This document shows positions 1-11,492 of a stretch of DNA of 64,000 nucleotides, piece by piece. The position numbers and the translations under genes were made by a program. Source of the stretch: Cliona cf. orientalis (lineage: Eukaryota; Porifera; Demospongiae; Clionaida; Clionaidae); NCBI GenBank assembly GCA_963930775.1, contig OZ005693.1:11318525-11382524 (forward strand), given 5' to 3'. The stretch's first letter is position 1; each line of letters starts with the position of its first letter. The notes below the pieces were generated by a model, which worked only from the letters and a program-made list of their open reading frames with translations, was not told the DNA's origin and made no database searches.

Positions 1-44
1 TAAGATAAAAAGTCTCGATCTAGCCATTGCATTCACCAAGCATT

Positions 45-410
45 TACTTCACTCCAGACTATTTCACATAAAATAACTATACTATGGCCTCAGACATCTT
101 CACCTGGAATGGGAACACTCCAGGACTTGCTTCACTGAGGACTTGTCTTCACCCCAGACATCTTCACCCAGAATAACTTCACTCTAGGACTTGCTTCCGT
201 TGTGGCCTTATCACCTCAGGCATCTTCGCCTAGAATGTGAACACTCTAGGATTTGCTTCACTGAGGACTTGTCTTCACCCCAGATAGCCTCACCCAGGAT
301 GCAAATAATCTGGGGATTAGCTTCACTGAGGACCTGTTCACCACCTCACCTAGAGCGACACTCTGGGATTTGCTTCACTGGGGTCTTGTTCAGCTAAAAC
401 TGCTAATCTA
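45..410. repeat. Degenerate tandem repeat rich in CTTCAC blocks
   Basis: Blocks such as TTCACTGAGGACTTGTCTTC, ACATCTTCACC and ACTCTAGGATTTGCTTC recur four to five times with an irregular period of roughly 80 bases. An open frame on the plus strand runs through it (191-397), but it only mirrors the repeat (recurring 'CFT' and 'SPQ' words) and matches no domain I know. I read it as a diverged minisatellite. Confidence 0.7.
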
Positions 411-1443
411 ATGCTTTTAGTCTACTCCGAAGACTCGTAAGCACGCAGCAACTTGCTCAACACAACAGGCAATAGTCGTCAACTCAATATTATACCCATT
501 ATTTACCCCCAAGCATGGGAAACGGAATTACGTACGCGAGCAATCAATTCCCTTCTCACTCGAGCCATCCAGCCTAAATCCGCAGAAGACATGTGGGCCA
601 GACATGAATTTTGCGAATAAAATGGCAATAACTTGTCGGCCTAACCTATGGAAACCGCTACAAATATGCTGGCCAGACACATTTGCAACGATCCAAGATC
701 GAGAAAGATAATAATTGGTAATGGCACGGCTCGCGAGAAAGGAATTAATTGCAATTTCACTAAGGGTCCTCCAGACTCGTAGAAGATTCTATAGGAGAAA
801 GGGGAGCCTGGTACAGGTCTAGTGCTATAATGAAAATGCCCCGGTATAATGCGCAGTGCTGCAACCATGAAAGAACTGTGCAACTTATCTTTTCACAAAT
901 CTCCTTGTCTCTGTCAGTCCCCGCGGCGAGTAGTTCCATGCGATCCACCCGGCCCGGGGCTCGACGAGAATCATGAGAATCGCCATAATTTCTCCGAGTC
1001 TCTGCATAAAGATTCCTTCCACTCAACAGTCACCTTGTAGCTAGTGATCTGCTCGCAGAAAATTTAAAAGGGCCACATGTGAAAGTGTCTGGACAGTGGC
1101 TGTGTTGATAGTAAAGGGGAGGGCCTAGCCATCATTGTGGCTTGTAATAACTGTACAGCCACGGCCGGCCACCTGGAGCTGCGCTGCGAGGCCGCACGCG
1201 CGCGCACCGGTGTGCTCTAGTATAGTGCGCATGTGCGACTGTAGCCGATCATCGATCGGCAATGGTCGTCAATACAATGTAAGACTTGGTGTCCCTTTTC
1301 GGTACGGTATCATCAGATAACAATATAAATTAAAAAATTTCCCAACTATTAAATTTTATAAATGATTTTGATCTATAAATCAATAAGACATAGGGCAACA
1401 AAATGACTGGATGATGAATAATATAATAACTAACTATGACACA
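411..1443. other. Unassigned DNA downstream of the Ig/sushi gene
   Basis: No exon chain could be built here. The part around 850-1300 is richer in GC and CpG than its surroundings, with GCGCGC and a GCGCATGTGC word near 1190-1235. It could be a promoter or the edge of a gene outside the window. Small open frames on both strands are neither conserved-looking nor bounded by convincing splice sites. Confidence 0.5.
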
Positions 1444-4400
1444 TCAAGTGCATGACAAAGACAGCAAAATCAACACAGTCAAAAGTGAGAGATTCGAAGT
1501 AGCTCTACTGGTGCCTAGAGTTGCGGTTTGCTGTGATGGCTGCCCACGTCCTGCACATAGCAACACACACACAGGGTGTCTGTCATAATAACTATTCAGA
1601 TTAGCCCAATGTCAATATGCAATAAATTATTTCTTCACTGAGTGGCTATAGCTAATAAATTAAATTTTGTCTTACTTTCAATGATGACCGCCATCTCTCT
1701 GGACATCACTCCTTTCCGGTTCCGTGCCACACAGGAGTATATCCCTGCACACAAGATTAGTAATCAACAAAGTAATCTAGCAATCTATAGCAAAGAATGT
1801 TTGATTTGTACTATCATGCAAGCCAAGCCTGTAGAGAATTTGCAATAACACCAATTTATTAATTTTTGTCATTTTACCCTAGTATATATTATATATATAT
1901 ATATACCATGGATCTGGAAATTTTCGTGTTAATACGATAAAATTTCGTGTAAAAAATGCTAGATTAATTTTCGTAGCCGCCATCGACTACGAAAATATAT
2001 TTGCAACAAAAATTTCCAGATTTACGGTATACTACAAGCAAGTTTGATACTATACTGATGATTGATACCTGTATCATGGACGGACACCTGCTGCAAATTG
2101 AGGATATTCTGCAAAATAACTTCCTTGCCACGCCTCCACTCTATCGCCGGTGGCGGGTTGCCACCGGCAACGCAGGGTACAGAGAGAGATTCACCCTCTT
2201 TCACTATGTATACCTGCATTAAATTTTTACAACATTCGGAAGAGTGACACATAATAATAATCCAGTCACAATAATAATATTATTAATAATTTTTGGCACC
2301 TTTTTCCAGTGTATAATGATAGGGGCATACTCGATGAAGAGGACTGGAGGGGGATCATCCACGCCCCCTGAATATGTGCCCCCACATGAGTCTACAAAGA
2401 GAAAAGCATTAATTATTAGAGCATCAGAGAGAACGCTATTATGCAGTTGACTTACCACCAATGCAGACTATCCACATGGCTAGGTCGTGGCCATAGTCGT
2501 TAACTGCCTCACAGGCGTATCTAATAATACGTAATAAGGCACAAAGAAAAAATCAAACTAATGTTTCAAGGCACTTAGTGAATCATCGATCCTCACCCCA
2601 TCCCATACCACTAAAATATTATACTAATATTTTCAGTATGACCCATATTATTATAGGTACAATCATTATAATCTTTAATGATTACTTATAATACCTTCCC
2701 GAGTCACGGCGGAGGATGGGAGCGAATGAGAGGGAGCCATTGGACAACTTTTTAATCCGCAAGATACCGTACGGAGGGACGGTGTACTGGCGGTCGTTGT
2801 CCAATTTGTACCATTGAGTCCGCGGGGTGGGGGCTCCCGAGGCAGCACAATGGAACATGGCCCTCTCATTCGCTTCAAAGAAGAGGATGATGGAAGATTG
2901 GTTAATCTGTGGGGCAGCGGGCGTCAGGTCTGAAAAATTCAATAACAGGCCAAATTATGGAATAACCTATCACTAATAATTATTTTACGTGCTACTACTT
3001 ACAAAACTTATAAGCTAGCTCATTGACGACCAGGATGTAAATGGTATCCATGCCAACAGGGTTGCTGGCTGTACAGCTGTACAGCGCTTCATCCTGCGCT
3101 GTTAGCTCGGTGATTTCAAGCGAGCCATTCTTGAAGAAATGAAGACGTGAGGAGTTGATTAGCTCAGCCACGGAGCGGTTGAGGGTGTGGCTGGACCAGA
3201 CTGTAGAAGGAGCTGGGACACCATAAGACGGACAGTCCATTATGATGGTATCTCCAGGCTCATAGACAAAGAGAAAGGAGGTGATGTCCTTACGATGAAT
3301 GTAAGGGACCACTGCATGTGGTATACAAAAGATCATAATATTATTTTGCATAGTCACTCCAATTAAGTACGTTACCAAAATGTAACTATTGTGTGCTAAA
3401 ATTTAATTTTCTAGATCTTGCATAAATTTTTAGGAGCCTATTACAAATTGCTGACCTCGGCACTTCTTTCCATTACGATTGAGTTTCACCTCGTAGCCAG
3501 TGCTTGTGTATGGCTTACACTTAAGACAACGAGAACTACCACCATCAACGCAAGTACGGACCTTACAATATTTGATCGATTTGCAAGCTAGAGAAAGAGA
3601 GAGAGATAGAGAGAGGAAGGAGTGAGATGGGGAGAGAGAAAGAGGGAGGTATCATAAACTCCTTTCTTCAAAAAATTCAAGACTTACGCCTGCAGGTTGG
3701 CAGCTGAGTCCATTCTCCGTTGTCCTGGCAACTGGCTACATTGGGTCCCTCCAGGTAATAGCCATTATGGCAGTAAATCTATATTATGTCAAGGTCAAAT
3801 CATCAAAGTGAAAATTATCCAAAACTTAATGAGGCAAAAATTGTGGCCAAATAACTAGACTATAGGGAGATAAGATCAGATTGTATTCTAGCTACTGTAC
3901 CTGGAGGGACTCATTATAGCTTTTGCTGAGGTGGTTGGTAGTGCCAATGAGATACTCGTCATCCGAAGCTGGAGGGGAAAGGTCGGTGTACCCATTGGGA
4001 ATGTGAGGGTCAGGGCACGCAACTGCAGAGATGGGTAAAGATATTAAGATAATTATTATTATTATTGTTTTTCTAACAAACTAGAAGCATTTTCGCCAAC
4101 AAGAGCACATGGCAGAATTGGTGAAAACTTTCTCCTAGCGTCAATTTTAGCTAGCGTTATTTAATAATAATATGAACCCTTGACCACATCCCCAGTGGCT
4201 GCATAGTTCTAATGGTGCATGTGGTAAAGGTCGTCAATACATACATCGATGCCGGGGCCTGAATCGCAGAGATGGAGTCTAAGATCAACTTTCGACTTCG
4301 AGTTTCGATGCTTCAATCAAAGGAGATGAACTCGACAGCACAGTACAGCTTCCGAATTTCAAATCGGTCGTGGCATGACGCGTGCTATAAATAGCGCAAG

Positions 4401-5696
4401 GCTAGCTTTATTTATCCACAGGATTACGTCAGCCAAGAGAACGCGTGAAGTTCGGCCGGCATTACTTGTCGGAGAAAGTAGCACTCAGCTTTTAATGTAT
4501 TCGCTGGACATGTATGTAAGTTAATATATGATTCTGTGGATTTTCAGGTCTCAGAAGTGTTCTGTAAAGGCTCTGAATTTTAGCGCTATGACGACATAGG
4601 TTACATCATAATTACAACATAATTACCTAATAACCGCAAAAAAGTAAATTTATACTGGGGATGTAACAATGTCATAAAGCTGCATGGTAGAGGTATACAC
4701 ACTGTACATGTACATACCATCAAGAACTAGGCAGAAGATATAGCTCCATCGCATGTGGTAGAATACACTGTAGTCCGCATAGGATATCCTCAGCCCGTTC
4801 ATGACTGCCCTCTCTCCTGGCAGGGAGAGGGAGCCGTTGGAGCCCTGGACTAGCATCACCTCTGATGTCCAACACATCCCCTCCCTCGTTGTATAGCCGA
4901 TCGAGAAGTTGGTGCACCTCCCCCACCAGAGATAAGCGGATTCCGTGGCATCTAAGATAAACGCCAGCCCACTTAGGTACTGGTTGGTGGCACACTTGAT
5001 CACGCTCAGGCCAGTAACTCTCGTGAAAACATCATAAGTTTTCCACTCGGAGAATATGATGCTAGTGTCGTCTGATGAGAGGAGAAATTTCAAAAGTACA
5101 TAAAGCAAGCAAAATAAGATCACTCTTGCAATAATATTATAGCTGGGGTGTTTGCATTGCTCCATACCTGTGTTTGTGAGTGACCATTCAGGACAGTCAC
5201 AGGTCATAGTCCAGTTGGTGGAAGGCAATAATTGCAACTGCAGTTCAATTCCATCACTGCAGTTAAACGATCAAGTGCATGACCGTCAGGGGAGAATTTC
5301 AATAATAATTATAAAAATAAAAACTGCTGAGAACTTGATCAAATTTTTAGTGGCATACTATGGCCTTAATCACACGGAATTTCCTCAAGAACTGACTACG
5401 CAAAAAAATGGACGCAATAGTATAGCAGGAACTCACAATGATTCGGGGGACGGTGCGAGGGTTTGCAGCGAGACCAGGACAGGAGCCGACTCGGGGCACG
5501 TCATGTTGCCACCCTCAAAGGAGAAGTGGCGAACGTACCTACAGCCGCTACTGGTATCACCTGCCGGGGTAAAGTTTAAATTCAACGACGCCTCTTTTTC
5601 CACGCATGCACACTCACCGGCTGTAGTGTTGGCTACTGCAGCTCCGCAAAGAAGCTGATGAGCGAAGATTATCACAATGGCGAAAAGAATCAACAT
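1444..5696 (-). CDS. Secreted, probably GPI-anchored Ig/sushi-domain protein
   Basis: Thirteen exons, minus strand: 5696-5437, 5256-5168, 5071-4718, 4022-3901, 3778-3688, 3587-3456, 3311-3003, 2929-2695, 2520-2456, 2203-2069, 1744-1676 and 1550-1444 join in phase to about 655 residues (twelve blocks listed; the signal-peptide exon is the first). The start MLILFAIVIIF gives a signal peptide. A region of about 200 residues with Trp-x-x-x-Cys endings (RWSYIFC) recalls dermatopontin. One sushi/CCP domain follows, split over two exons (CPDP...NGEWTQLPTC). Then comes a short Cys-rich module, then three Ig domains with the typical C...W...Y-x-C pattern (YSCTASN, YACEAVN, YSCVARN). The last exon ends in a hydrophobic stretch, SLLTVLILLSLSCT, right before the stop, as in a GPI-anchor signal. 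There is no kinase or cytoplasmic part. A surface adhesion or recognition role is inferred. The dermatopontin link is weak; the Ig and sushi calls are firm. Confidence 0.75.
1906..2027. mobile_element. MITE, 122 bp, TA-flanked, CCRT termini
   Basis: Terminal inverted repeats read CCATGGATCTGGAAATTT at the left and, on the other strand, CCGTAAATCTGGAAATTT at the right. TA dinucleotides flank both ends (1904-1905 and 2028-2029), as expected for a Tc1/mariner-type target duplication. It lies in the intron before the last-but-one exon of the Ig/sushi gene and carries no coding sequence. Confidence 0.75.
4172..4671. mobile_element. 500-bp dispersed repeat, copy 1
   Basis: This block is nearly identical to 60928-61427: same orientation, same length, no gaps and about nine substitutions by eye, so roughly 98 percent identity. 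Near its ends it has an inverted ACATCCCCAGT / ACTGGGGATGT pair. Inside are GGTAAAGGTCGTCA (4223-4236) and a TATA-like word, CTATAAATAGCGC (about 4384-4396). No protein frame runs through it. It is probably a young non-autonomous transposon; a solo LTR is a weaker alternative. It sits in an intron of the Ig/sushi gene. Confidence 0.8.
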
Positions 5697-6001
5697 GATA
5701 CCTCCTCCACAACTGAAAATGAACAATAATTGATTTTACAGAGGAAGGCGAGCTATTTTTAGAGGCTCGAGCTAGCTGGGATAGAAACCTTCCAAGCCGA
5801 CATAATTGTGGTTCACGAATGTGCGCGCCCAGTGCGCATGCGCAGTCAATATGTTCTGGTGCAAAAAAAAAAAAAAAATAATACAGTAACAAAAGAATGA
5901 GAACGACAGAGGAGTACACAATAATAAAGAGAATAATAATAGTCCACTAGCTCCATTGAAACTGTAATAATAATTATTGCTACTACTATGATTTAAAAAG
6001 G
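5697..6001 (-). promoter_or_regulatory. Upstream region of the Ig/sushi gene with an NRF-1-like palindrome
   Basis: TGCGCATGCGCA at 5833-5844 fits the known NRF-1 consensus (YGCGCAYGCGCR) and lies about 140 bases upstream of the start codon. The rest holds a poly-A run near 5863-5878 and AATAAT-rich DNA reaching to the stop of ARIH2, which is transcribed in the same direction. Confidence 0.5.
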
Positions 6002-6888
6002 TCAGGGTACAAAGTCCCTGAGAAGGGTGAGTCGTTTGACCTCTGTCGTGTTCATCTGCTGGCGAATGTCGGCAACGTCAGTTGTCTCTGCTCTCTCCAC
6101 CTTCCAGGACAGGTTCTCTATCTCAACCTCTAGCTGAGCCTGCTGGTACTCAAACTGAAGGGAAAGAAAAGACAGTATGATGATACTAAAAATTATATAT
6201 AATAACACAGTAATAGTTGCGTGTACAATCAGTCAATTACGGTAAAATCAAATAATATCATTCCTTCACTCACGAGTTCTTTCCTGGGTCCCTCCATGTA
6301 GTAGGCATAGGGGTAGGTGTACTTCAGAGTGTACCGACACTGCATGCAGGCAACCAATAACAAAAAATGTTTAAAAAATCACTTAATTTTCACTAACTTT
6401 TCTGAGCAGCTGCACTGCGTCGGTGAGGTACTGCCAGTCGATCCATGTGCCAGAGCCACTGGACACCTTCTCCTCAACGCGATCAACTAATTTCTTCTTT
6501 GTCTCCTCCTCTAGCTGCAGGCTTTGATTGTGATTGGCCCACTGCATGTCATGTGACCTATGATGTAATTCTATGGCTATTATTAGTACAGTGGAGGGGT
6601 TTACCCTTTGGTAGTAGAAGAGGTATTTTTCCAGCAAAGTTCTCGCTCTGTTGCTGTCCTGAAGCTTTGGGTCGTTGGCCTTGTACTTACTGCAGTTATA
6701 GTAGCCATTGTGATCCTTCCAAGCTGAGAGAGGAGAGAGGAGAGAGAGAGATTTTTTAATGCTATACTCCAAAGATCATCCTACAAGTTTTTGTACTAGG
6801 AGGCATTGTTTGTGTGCCATACAATAGTATGTATTTTGGCACTTCCTCTGGTGTGCAAACCCTCAAATTATCAATGTTGAGGTTAATT

Positions 6889-6940
<52 letters not shown>

Positions 6941-9900
6941 ACCTCAAGACAACAAACAAACTGATAGATAATTTGAGGTTATGTTGGACTAGGGCTGCAG
7001 CTGTGCAGCTGAATCAACAACCCATCTGTTGTTAAAACCTCACACAATGGAAAAGCATTAGAGATAATCAAATTAAGGAGCTAATTAGTAAAAAAATTTA
7101 ACCAAAAAACAACATAATATTATTTGAGTGCATTTGTTACAGCCTAACAAAACCTAACATAATTACTATTCCCCTCTCTGGTATAATATTATTATATGCA
7201 GACTAGCAACAAATCTGAGGTATAGAGACAGGACAACGTTTAGTAATCTAATTTACAGTCAACAAAAACACAAGTCACTATAGCCTAGACCTCCCATGCA
7301 AAAATCGTGCAGAACATTGAAAAACAACTTCACGCTCTTAATTATGGTTAGTACATGTACACAAGGCAAACAACACAACTTTGAGACAAACAACAGCTTT
7401 TTGTGGTAATAAACAACAGAATTTTGTGGTAATGGAGATTGTGTGTTTGTTAGTCTAGTCTAAGAGCAGGCCAGGTGCACTAGGACAACTTTTTAGAAAC
7501 ATCTGCTGAGGCCTCACAGTTGACATAGCCAAGTGGCCATGCACCAATGTCAATCTGAGGCCAGCTAGCCCACCAACACTAACCAGCTACTGATAGATGC
7601 TGGCCACAGAGTGTAGACTGGTGAAGTGTTGGTGGTAAGGCTATAAGGCTTGGAGAGGATCTGATAAAGCTCAATGGCTAGGTGGCTGTGGTAAGGAGAT
7701 ACTCCAGAGCAAAACAGGGCCTGGAAACGTAATATGTTTGTAGTGTTGCTGGTGCCAAGAAAGAGTAGAGTCAGAGAGGGCACTAAACTGAGATTACTAC
7801 GCTGATCATTGATTAATTTTATATTCTTACCTCCTAAACACATCCAGCAGAAGTCTGCAGTAGTATATTATGGAGGGAGAGAGGAATAATAAAAAGAATT
7901 TTACAAATTTTGCAATCTTTACACTCACCAAATCCGCACTGGGAACAGTTCTATAACAGACGAGTGAGTGTGTGCATGTCAATACACGATAGTAAAATTA
8001 AAAATTCAAAAACTCTGCCTTAAACCACACCCACCATGTGATTGCATCCTCCGTTCTTCTCTATAGCAGTATGACACTTGGGACACTGGAGGAGGAGAGG
8101 AGGAGAAGCAAAATAATAAAAAAAAAACAATCCAAGGTCAGAGAAGTCATAGAAAGGAGGCACAGGTGCAGCTGGCTACTGTGAGGCAAGGCAGGGAGGA
8201 GGGGGGGGGGAAGAGGAAGGAGGGCCATGTTATTGTATCTTGGACAAGATTTAGAGGTCTTGATAATTATGGAAAGCTGTACAATAACTGTTGCTATCTA
8301 CACCCTAACACCTGCAAGATAAGAGGGGAGTATGGGATACATTTGCTGCAATTTGATTGGTCAGAATACATCAGTACTACAAGCCACTACATCCTACATG
8401 TAGATTGTTAGATAGAAGGACTCACAACAATGTTTACATCGTAACATTGTGGTGCACTACATGTTCATGACCCTTGACAAAAATCACTATAATTGTGTTA
8501 TCGCTGACGACCCTTTACCTAAAGGCACTTACATCCTTGGTATTGGCGGCGATGTAGTTTGCTGTCTCTGAGTCGTCTTGGCACTTTATCAGCCACTTCC
8601 TGATCGTATCACAACCTGGAGGAGAGAGAGTGAGAGAGGGTGCCCCTATTAATCAAGGCAGGGATCGTTAATCTCAGCCAATCAGCTCACTTGTCGGGCA
8701 GTGGTAGTCTTCGCCACACTTGAAGCTATGAGACAAGGAGAGAGAGAGAAGAAATTAAATGCACACAATGCTGCTAACTACAGTACATGTGATACGTAAT
8801 ATGTAATCGTGAATATTTCGTTGTTAAAATATTTTCGGACAGCCTGGCCCTGGCTTGTGCAAAAATTAAACCGAAAATATGTGTGCACTATTAATGATAA
8901 TGCAGTACAGGGTCGTTTATCTGAAAATTATTTAATGCAAAAAAATATCTCACGAAATAACGAAATATTCGCGATTTACAGTGTTTAAGTGTTAATAATC
9001 CGTTCCCATACCAGCATGTAGAACGGCACTTGGAACATGTCACTTTCTTCGCCAGAGGTTCTCTGACTTGGAAGACGATTGGACAATCAGCCCCCGGGCA
9101 CCAGCGGAGCAGCTCGTGACTCTGGACAAATTCACTCAGAGCAAATCCATTCAGCCGACTCAGCAAGCCGTGGTCGCCATGGTGATGGTGTATTAGCTGC
9201 TGGACCTTCTCTAGACTGAGCCTAGCAGGACACTGCATACACTCCATCCCTGAAGGAACAGAGAAAGAGAGAAAAGGAGTGCCATGATGCTAAAAATTAA
9301 TTATAATAATATTGCACTATAACATACTTATAAGGTATTGTAAGGTAAAGTAGGTCAAGAATCTGATTGGTCAGTTGGAGGTCCACTATTTCACTTCGCT
9401 TGCCACAGCCTCGGACCTCTGAGTGACCAATCGGATCACAGTATTTGTTACAACAGTACTATAAGGTAATGTAGGTATTGTAAGGTATTGTAAGGTATTG
9501 TAGGGTAAAGTAGATCAAAAATCTGATTGGTCAGTTGGAGGTCCACTATTTCACTTCGCTTGCCACAGCCTCGGACCTCTGAGTGACCAATCGGATCACA
9601 GTATTTGTTACAATAGTACTATAAGGTAATGTAGGTATTGTAGGTATTGTAAGGTATTGTAGGGTAAAGTAGATCAAGAATCTGATTGGTCAGTTGGAGG
9701 TCCACTATTTCACTTCGCTTGCCACAGTCTCGGGCCTCTGGGTGACCAATCGGATCACAGTATTTGTTACAACTATACAGTACCGTAGGTATTGTAAGGT
9801 ATTGTAGGGTAAAGTATGTCAGGAATCTAATTGGTCAGTTGGAGGTCCACTATTAATTTTCACTTCGCTTGTTATGACTGAATAATATGACATAGTGCTA

Positions 9901-10165
9901 AATGATGGATTTCTCTCTCTCTCACCTGCAGCCACTCCAGTGCTGATCTTATCACTGATGTACTCCAGCCAGCACACAGAGCAGAACGAGTGACGGCACC
10001 CCAAACTGCACGACATCATCTGACACTCATCGGCACCAGCCAGACAAACGGGACAGGCGGCCTGTAGCACCACGGCAGGGGGAGAGCTCTCCGACTGGTG
10101 GGCGGAGTCACCATCAACCACGAGATGAGAGGATTTAAGCAAAGAGTGTTTGTCCTCAGAATACC

Positions 10166-10209
<44 letters not shown>

Positions 10210-11213
10210 TGGTAAAGATCGTCATCAACATGGCATTATATGGAAAGGATCGTCACAATTAAATACAGCCACATGAAAAAAGAATTCCGTACCTATATAT
10301 ACAGCCTCCTATACCAAGTATCGCTTGACTTACTGTCTAGCTAGCTCCTTGAGGTTCCAGTGAGTATGCTGCAGTAACACACGTACCAATGCTAGCTCCT
10401 CCTACAATATTATTAGCCAGATAAATGTCAGCTATGCAAATGCACAATGAACGGGTGGCTGACCTTGATCTCGCGGCTGGCTTCCCTTGCTTGAGAGTCA
10501 AGATAGTTCCATGTCTCCTCCGATGAGAGACAGCTGAAGTCAAAGTGCTCAGGGTCCTGCTGGAAGGCGGCGTCCCTCCCCACATTATCAGCACCATCCA
10601 TAATGTCACCATCATCACCACCTACACACACACACACACACACACACAGAGTGAGTGGGCGAGGGTATTGAGAGTATCGTTAACATGCTATTATTAGGTA
10701 TGCATGGAGTTATCACTGTACTTATCTCGTGTATTGAAGAGAAATTAACATGTCAGATTCATCTACATGTACATGTACATGTAGCGGGTCAGGTGGCATA
10801 AACAGCACCCAAATTTTCGCATGCTGTTATAATAATATTATTGTGACAGGGTTTTAGGTCACCGATATCTTCTATGGTTGAAAATTTTCGTGTAGCCGTT
10901 CTTGCCACTTGATCCCATGGCCCATGTAGCTACTGGTGGTACGATTTTCACGATCTGACCAATCAGTGAAGTTTGATGCCGATCTACAGGAGGTCACGAG
11001 ACATCTTACTCCTTTAATAGCCTTAGATCGTATATTACTATTTATGACCAACATCCATCAGGGACTAGACAGGCCTGGTGCTGTTTAATAGTTGCCCAGC
11101 AGATCAGACTCACCATAGTAGTCGTCATAAGGGTCTTCCTCTTCCTCTGTACTCCATTCCTCGCTCACCACCGAGTCGACGGTGGACGATGCCACGCTAC
11201 ACTGACTCTCCAT
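6002..11213 (-). CDS. ARIH2: Ariadne-2 type RBR E3 ubiquitin-protein ligase
   Basis: Fourteen exons: 11213-11114, 10621-10464, 10401-10334, 10164-9926, 9249-9012, 8725-8691, 8615-8533, 8085-8035, 7950-7929, 7854-7831, 6723-6605, 6541-6398, 6339-6274 and 6154-6002, giving about 499 residues (human ARIH2 is 493). Order: acidic N-terminus, UBA-like segment, RING1 (CPVC...CRHSFC), IBR (CPGADCP...CFKC), RING2 ([17 protein letters not shown], catalytic Cys about residue 321) and Ariadne domain. ARIH2 rather than ARIH1 is shown by [31 protein letters not shown] and [24 protein letters not shown]2 normally works with neddylated cullin-5 complexes, its catalytic Cys taking ubiquitin from the E2. All zinc ligands and the catalytic Cys that I can see are present. 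Two exons of 22 and 24 bases are unusually small but keep the frame and encode conserved RING2 residues. Confidence 0.93.
6893..6938. repeat. (GA)n microsatellite
   Basis: A perfect GA run in the ARIH2 intron between exons 7854-7831 and 6723-6605. It creates a false Arg-Glu repeat frame on the plus strand. The remainder of this roughly 1.1-kb intron is AT-rich with nothing else I can name. Confidence 0.9.
8801..8981. mobile_element. Inverted-repeat element (MITE-like)
   Basis: The left arm TGTAATCGTGAATATTTCGTT (8802-8822) matches the complement of the right arm around 8959-8980 (AACGAAATATTCGCGATTTACA) with few mismatches. The interior is non-coding. It lies in an ARIH2 intron directly beside the exon ending at 9012. 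The exact ends and target duplication are unclear. Confidence 0.55.
9325..9885. repeat. Tandem repeat of about 160 bp, four copies
   Basis: Units begin near 9361, 9521, 9680 and 9824 (spacing about 160, 159 and 144). Each has a short GGTATTGTAAGGTAAAGTAG part and a core holding an imperfect dyad: ATTGGTCAGTTGGAGGTCC against the complement of GGACCTCTGAGTGACCAAT. The last copy is partial. The same family occurs in opposite orientation in the eIF4E3 intron at 38790-39590. Confidence 0.85.
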
Positions 11214-11492
11214 CGATACAAACACACAACAATCGACACAAGATCGGCTTTTTGATCTTCACAGACACAGACACTGGACAGTGACTCAAGACACACTCCA
11301 CCATTTATTTAGTGTTTGTGCTATTTTTAGATACACGCTGCCAGCCTGGCCACACCTCCCGTTCTAAATTTAGATTGTGCTCGCGTCCCAGGCCCAGTCC
11401 CTATTCGCGATCGTAATATTTTCCAGTTTCCATACCATAATAATAATTGAGCGTATGGCGGGAAAAGGTCAAAGTACACTCAGTTTTCAAAG
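11214..11492. promoter_or_regulatory. Head-to-head promoter region, ARIH2 / TUBGCP2
   Basis: Only 279 bases separate the two divergent start codons, so both promoters and 5' UTRs must lie here or overlap. There is no clear TATA box. The sequence has GCGATCG and CGCGTCCC words near 11390-11410. Shared regulation is inferred from the spacing alone. Confidence 0.6.

Noticed and set aside
760-1026. Minus-strand frame of 88 codons
   Set aside because: No domain, no splice support and overlapping frames on the other strand; unassigned.
4172-4671. Solo LTR interpretation of the 500-bp repeat
   Set aside because: Although a TATA-like word is present, there is no clear TG...CA end pair in both copies and no 4-6 base target duplication at copy 1.
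7565-7843. Minus-strand frame in the ARIH2 intron
   Set aside because: Only the first few codons overlap the real 24-base exon 7831-7854, which uses another frame.
9325-9885. Array resembling a CRISPR (repeats with internal dyad)
   Set aside because: Units are head-to-tail copies of about 160 bases without unique spacers, in an animal intron.
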